A stretch of DNA of 64,000 bases, from contig NZ_VSEY01000011.1 of NCBI RefSeq assembly GCF_008086045.1, forward strand, positions 243,153-307,152, in the 5' to 3' direction. Of the stretch, positions 61,747-64,000 are shown in pieces (position 1 is the first letter of the stretch; the number at the start of each line of letters is the position of its first letter). The notes beneath the pieces are model-generated. The model made no database searches. It saw nothing but the letters and a program-made list of their open reading frames with translations, and was not told the origin of the DNA. The position numbers were made by a program, and so were the translations under genes. The stretch is from Nonomuraea sp. PA05. GTDB lineage: Bacteria > Actinomycetota > Actinomycetes > Streptosporangiales > Streptosporangiaceae.

Positions 61747-62688
61747 TCAGGCGGAGGCCGTCTCCTCCTCTGTTCCCGTACGCCGGCGCAGCTCGTTCTC
61801 CACCGCCTCGACCGACTCGCTGGCCTTGTCGCGGCGGTACTCGCGCACCGAGTAGACGATCGCGGCGACCCAGATGACGGCGATGACGATGTAGGCCACG
61901 GTCTGGACGCCGCTGGAGGCGTCGATCCAGTCGCTGCGCAGCAGGGTGCGCACGTTGGTCAGCACGATCACGCCGCCCACGGCCGAGCCGAGGATGCGCG
62001 GCGGGATGTGCCGGACGAGCCAGGCGGCGATCGGCGCGGCGATGACGCCGCCGAGCAGCAGGACGGCGACCCAGGAGAAGTTGATGTTCTCCGAGCCGAT
62101 GCCGACGAAGAAGCCGATGCTGGCGGCGATGGCGACGAGGAACTCGCTGGCGTCGATGGAGCCGATCACCTTGCGCGGGGCCAGGCGTCCGCTGGCCAGG
62201 ATGGCGGGCGTCCCGACCGGGCCCCAGCCGCCGCCGCCCGTGGCGTCCACGAAGCCGGCCAGCAGGCCGAGCGGCGCCAGGAAGCGCCTGCGCAGCGGCT
62301 TGCCCAGGTTCCCGCGCGGCAGGCCGAACGCGGTGAAGCGGATGAGGATGTAGACGCCGAGGGCCAGCAGGATCAGCGACATGACCGGGGCGGCGAGCTC
62401 GGTGGACAGGCTCGACAGGAACGTCGCGCCGGCGAAGGCGCCGACGGCTCCCGGGATGCCGATCTTGGCGACGACCTTCCAGTCGACGTTGCCGAATCGC
62501 CAGTGGGAGATGCCCGAGGCGAGCGTGGTGCCGATCTCGGCGAGATGGACGGTGGCGGAGGCGGCCGCCGCGTTGGTGCCGATGGCCAGCAGCAGCGTGG
62601 TCGACGTGACGCCGTAGGCCATGCCTAGGCTGCCGTCGACCAGCTGGGCCGCGAGGCCGACCAGCCCGAGCAGGATGAGCGCTCGCAC
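61747..62688 (-). CDS. TauE/SafE family sulfite/sulfonate exporter
   Basis: A 313-residue permease with about eight hydrophobic helices of the TauE/SafE family (GLAAQLVDGSLGMAYGVTSTTLLLAIG at the start, GLLAGFVDATGGGGWGPVGTPAIL in the middle, the two family repeats). Relatives export sulfite or organosulfur anions. A Lys/Glu-rich cytoplasmic tail ends the protein. The GTG at 62688 follows GGGGAGA by four bases; longer upstream frames are not credible. It is first in an operon with the Rrf2 gene, and an inverted repeat overlaps its promoter. Confidence 0.9.
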   Translation of the reverse strand: MRALILLGLVGLAAQLVDGSLGMAYGVTSTTLLLAIGTNAAAASATVHLAEIGTTLASGISHWRFGNVDWKVVAKIGIPGAVGAFAGATFLSSLSTELAAPVMSLILLALGVYILIRFTAFGLPRGNLGKPLRRRFLAPLGLLAGFVDATGGGGWGPVGTPAILASGRLAPRKVIGSIDASEFLVAIAASIGFFVGIGSENINFSWVAVLLLGGVIAAPIAAWLVRHIPPRILGSAVGGVIVLTNVRTLLRSDWIDASSGVQTVAYIVIAVIWVAAIVYSVREYRRDKASESVEAVENELRRRTGTEEETASA

Positions 62689-62706
62689 GATCTCCCCTTT
62701 CCTACG

Positions 62707-62729
62707 ATTCCTACTATACAAGTAGGAAT
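62707..62729. promoter_or_regulatory. CCTAC-N7-GTAGG operator at TauE/SafE promoter
   Basis: ATTCCTAC-TATACAA-GTAGGAAT is a perfect 8-bp inverted repeat, 18 bases before the exporter GTG. On the minus strand it contains TATAGT as a -10 element, so a bound protein would repress. A further CCTAC lies at 62701. Together with the site at 26648 it defines the pattern CCTAC-wTGwATA-GTAGG when read in gene direction. Confidence 0.65.
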
Positions 62730-62798
62730 AATCATTAAGGCAGACGGGCGTACTGTCAACCCTCGGTATGGGCACAGAAAGATGACGCCCAAGGGGCG

Positions 62799-64000
62799 TC
62801 AGCGCGCCTCCGCCGCCGCCACGTCCACGGTGAAGGGGGCGGTGACGATGCGGTCGGCGGCGGCGTACTGGATCCAGGCGAGGTAGCGGCCCGGGGCGGG
62901 GAAGGTGAAGGTGAAGCGCACCCGCGAGCCTGGGGTGCCCATCTCGTGGACGTGGCCGAAGAAGCCGCCGGTCTCGTCGCGGACGAGCAGGTGACCGGTC
63001 ATGCCGAGCCACGGGCGGACGCCGGGCGGGGTGTTCAGTTCGATGGTGGCGGGGCGGCCCGCGATGGGGGCGGCGGGTTGCAGACGTGGTGTGGCGGGCA
63101 CGGCGGATCGCAGGCCCGGCGTGGCGAGGGCATCGGGCTGCGGCGAGGCGGGCGTGCCGGGCTGCGGCGAGGTGGCGGTGGTCTTCGCGACGGTGAAGCG
63201 CGTCGTGAGGAGCTGCCCGCCGGAGTCCTCCCGTTCCAGCTCGACGTAGGCCAGGTAGCGGCCGGGCCGGTCGGCGCTCAGCCTGACCTCCAGCCGTCCG
63301 GGAGCGGTGCGCAGAGGGTGGACGTGGCGGAAGTAGTGGCCGTCCTGACTGGTCACGACCACGTGGGCGAGCGCCTCGTGATGGGCGGTGAGGTCGTCCA
63401 CGGGCCGCCCGGTGGAGCCGTCGACGAGGTCCACCCGCAGCGTGAACTCCTCCCCCGCGCCCGGCCGAGCGGGCACCGTATCGGCCCGCACCTGCACGTA
63501 GGGGCGCCCCTGCGCGGTGGTGGACGTGGGGGCGGCGCCGTCGGGCGGCGGGGCGGGCAGGACGGGCTCGAACACGATCACCATGGCCGCCACCGTCACC
63601 CCGGCGGCGGCGCCGGCGGCCAGCGCCATTGCCCTGCCCGGACGGGCGGTCGCGCCGGCGAGCAGGCCGCCCACCAGCAGCATCGCGGCCAGGAACAGAC
63701 CGCCGTAGATGAGCAGCTCACCCATCGACTCGCGTTCGACCAGCACGCGGAACGGGATCACCGCCGTCTCGTTCCCCGCACGCAACGTCAGCTCGTGCGG
63801 GCCCGTCCGTTCCACCCTCAGCTGCGTGTACGCGGGGTCGGCCGTCGCCCGGGCGGTGCCGGTCACCGAGTGGCCGTCCTCGGCCGAGCGGATCCGCAGG
63901 TCGACGGGCAGGCCGGAGACCGGCTGGTAGGCGATGACGCCGACGCTCAGCGGCCCCGGCACCCGGGACGTTCCCTTGATCACCACCGTCACCTCGGCCC
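62799..64000 (-). CDS. Membrane protein with two His-containing beta domains, 5' end outside window
   Basis: The frame is open to the end of the window, so the N-terminus is missing. The visible 400 residues contain a beta domain, two hydrophobic helices (LLIYGGLFLAAMLLVGGLLAG and ALAAGAAAGVTVAAMVIVF), a beta-sandwich (about 165-265) with DGHYFRHVHPL, a Pro/Thr/Ala-rich linker, and a second sandwich ending at residue 397 with GGFFGHVHEMG. The two similar HVH-containing domains resemble FixH/YtkA-type or cupredoxin-like modules, so metal handling at the cell surface is possible. I cannot name the family. Confidence 0.7.
   Translation of the reverse strand, partial: AEVTVVIKGTSRVPGPLSVGVIAYQPVSGLPVDLRIRSAEDGHSVTGTARATADPAYTQLRVERTGPHELTLRAGNETAVIPFRVLVERESMGELLIYGGLFLAAMLLVGGLLAGATARPGRAMALAAGAAAGVTVAAMVIVFEPVLPAPPPDGAAPTSTTAQGRPYVQVRADTVPARPGAGEEFTLRVDLVDGSTGRPVDDLTAHHEALAHVVVTSQDGHYFRHVHPLRTAPGRLEVRLSADRPGRYLAYVELEREDSGGQLLTTRFTVAKTTATSPQPGTPASPQPDALATPGLRSAVPATPRLQPAAPIAGRPATIELNTPPGVRPWLGMTGHLLVRDETGGFFGHVHEMGTPGSRVRFTFTFPAPGRYLAWIQYAAADRIVTAPFTVDVAAAEAR

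Noticed and set aside
62689..63012. N-terminal extension of the TauE/SafE gene
   Set aside because: The extended frame is basic and low-complexity, overlaps the neighbouring gene and the operator, and has no ribosome binding site; GTG 62688 fits better.

Overview
The window is very GC-rich, densely coded DNA from a filamentous-type actinomycete. The gene families (Mrp antiporter, ANTAR-PP2C and poly-HAMP regulators, secreted glycosidases with LacI-type operators, SCO-like TetR/PadR pairs, leaderless promoters, an IdeR-like iron box) fit the Streptosporangiales, for example a Nonomuraea-like strain. That placement is inference from family content, not from a marker gene. No rRNA, tRNA, CRISPR array, insertion sequence or prophage was recognised.

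Layout. 1-3.2 kb: distal half of an Mrp Na+/H+ antiporter operon (mnhD-E-F-G, every junction a 4-base overlap), facing a DUF6328 gene. 3.7-7.2 kb: a three-gene molybdenum aldehyde/xanthine oxidoreductase operon (PaoABC type) on the minus strand. 7.3-12.5 kb: acetate kinase, erythromycin-esterase-like protein, RecD2 helicase and a membrane protein. 12.5-17.6 kb: a large YdiJ-like FAD/Fe-S dehydrogenase, KptA RNA 2'-phosphotransferase convergent with a NADAR ADP-ribose glycosidase, a decayed WYL regulator, and DUF2945-DUF3140. 17.6-20.3 kb: a TrkH/TrkA potassium uptake pair behind a structured leader, and a CBS protein. 20.3-21.4 kb: a broken phosphotransferase whose frame runs into a STAS anti-anti-sigma gene. 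21.4-32.5 kb: regulator-target pairs (TetR/NmrA, PadR/ABC/FtsX, TetR/MFS), a sulfonate-type monooxygenase, an APC permease and an iron-box-controlled flavoprotein.

32.7-41.3 kb: a hybrid histidine kinase with five 92-residue double-HAMP repeats followed by an ANTAR-GAF-PAS-PP2C phosphatase, then a SNF2 helicase. 41.3-46.6 kb (minus strand): a tightly coupled four-gene cassette of cytoplasmic subtilase, ECF sigma factor, 169-residue beta-rich protein and TPR-CHAT protease. It is the best candidate here for an undescribed regulatory or defence system: two intracellular proteases flank a sigma factor, in the spirit of the TPR-CHAT/sigma module of type III-E CRISPR systems but without CRISPR.

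46.7-64 kb: secreted alpha-amylase (MalR-like operator), esterase lipoprotein, PhyH dioxygenase, a secreted five-module Cys-paired protein, a macrolide-type glycosyltransferase, aldo/keto reductase, nucleoside deoxyribosyltransferase-like protein, DUF418 membrane protein, TIMP-like protein, an unusual membrane-anchored periplasmic-binding-fold receptor, GH10 xylanase (BxlR/XlnR-like palindrome), and an Rrf2 regulator with a TauE/SafE exporter. The exporter and the distant monooxygenase at 26.7 kb share the operator pattern CCTAC-N7-GTAGG, which suggests one sulfur regulon.
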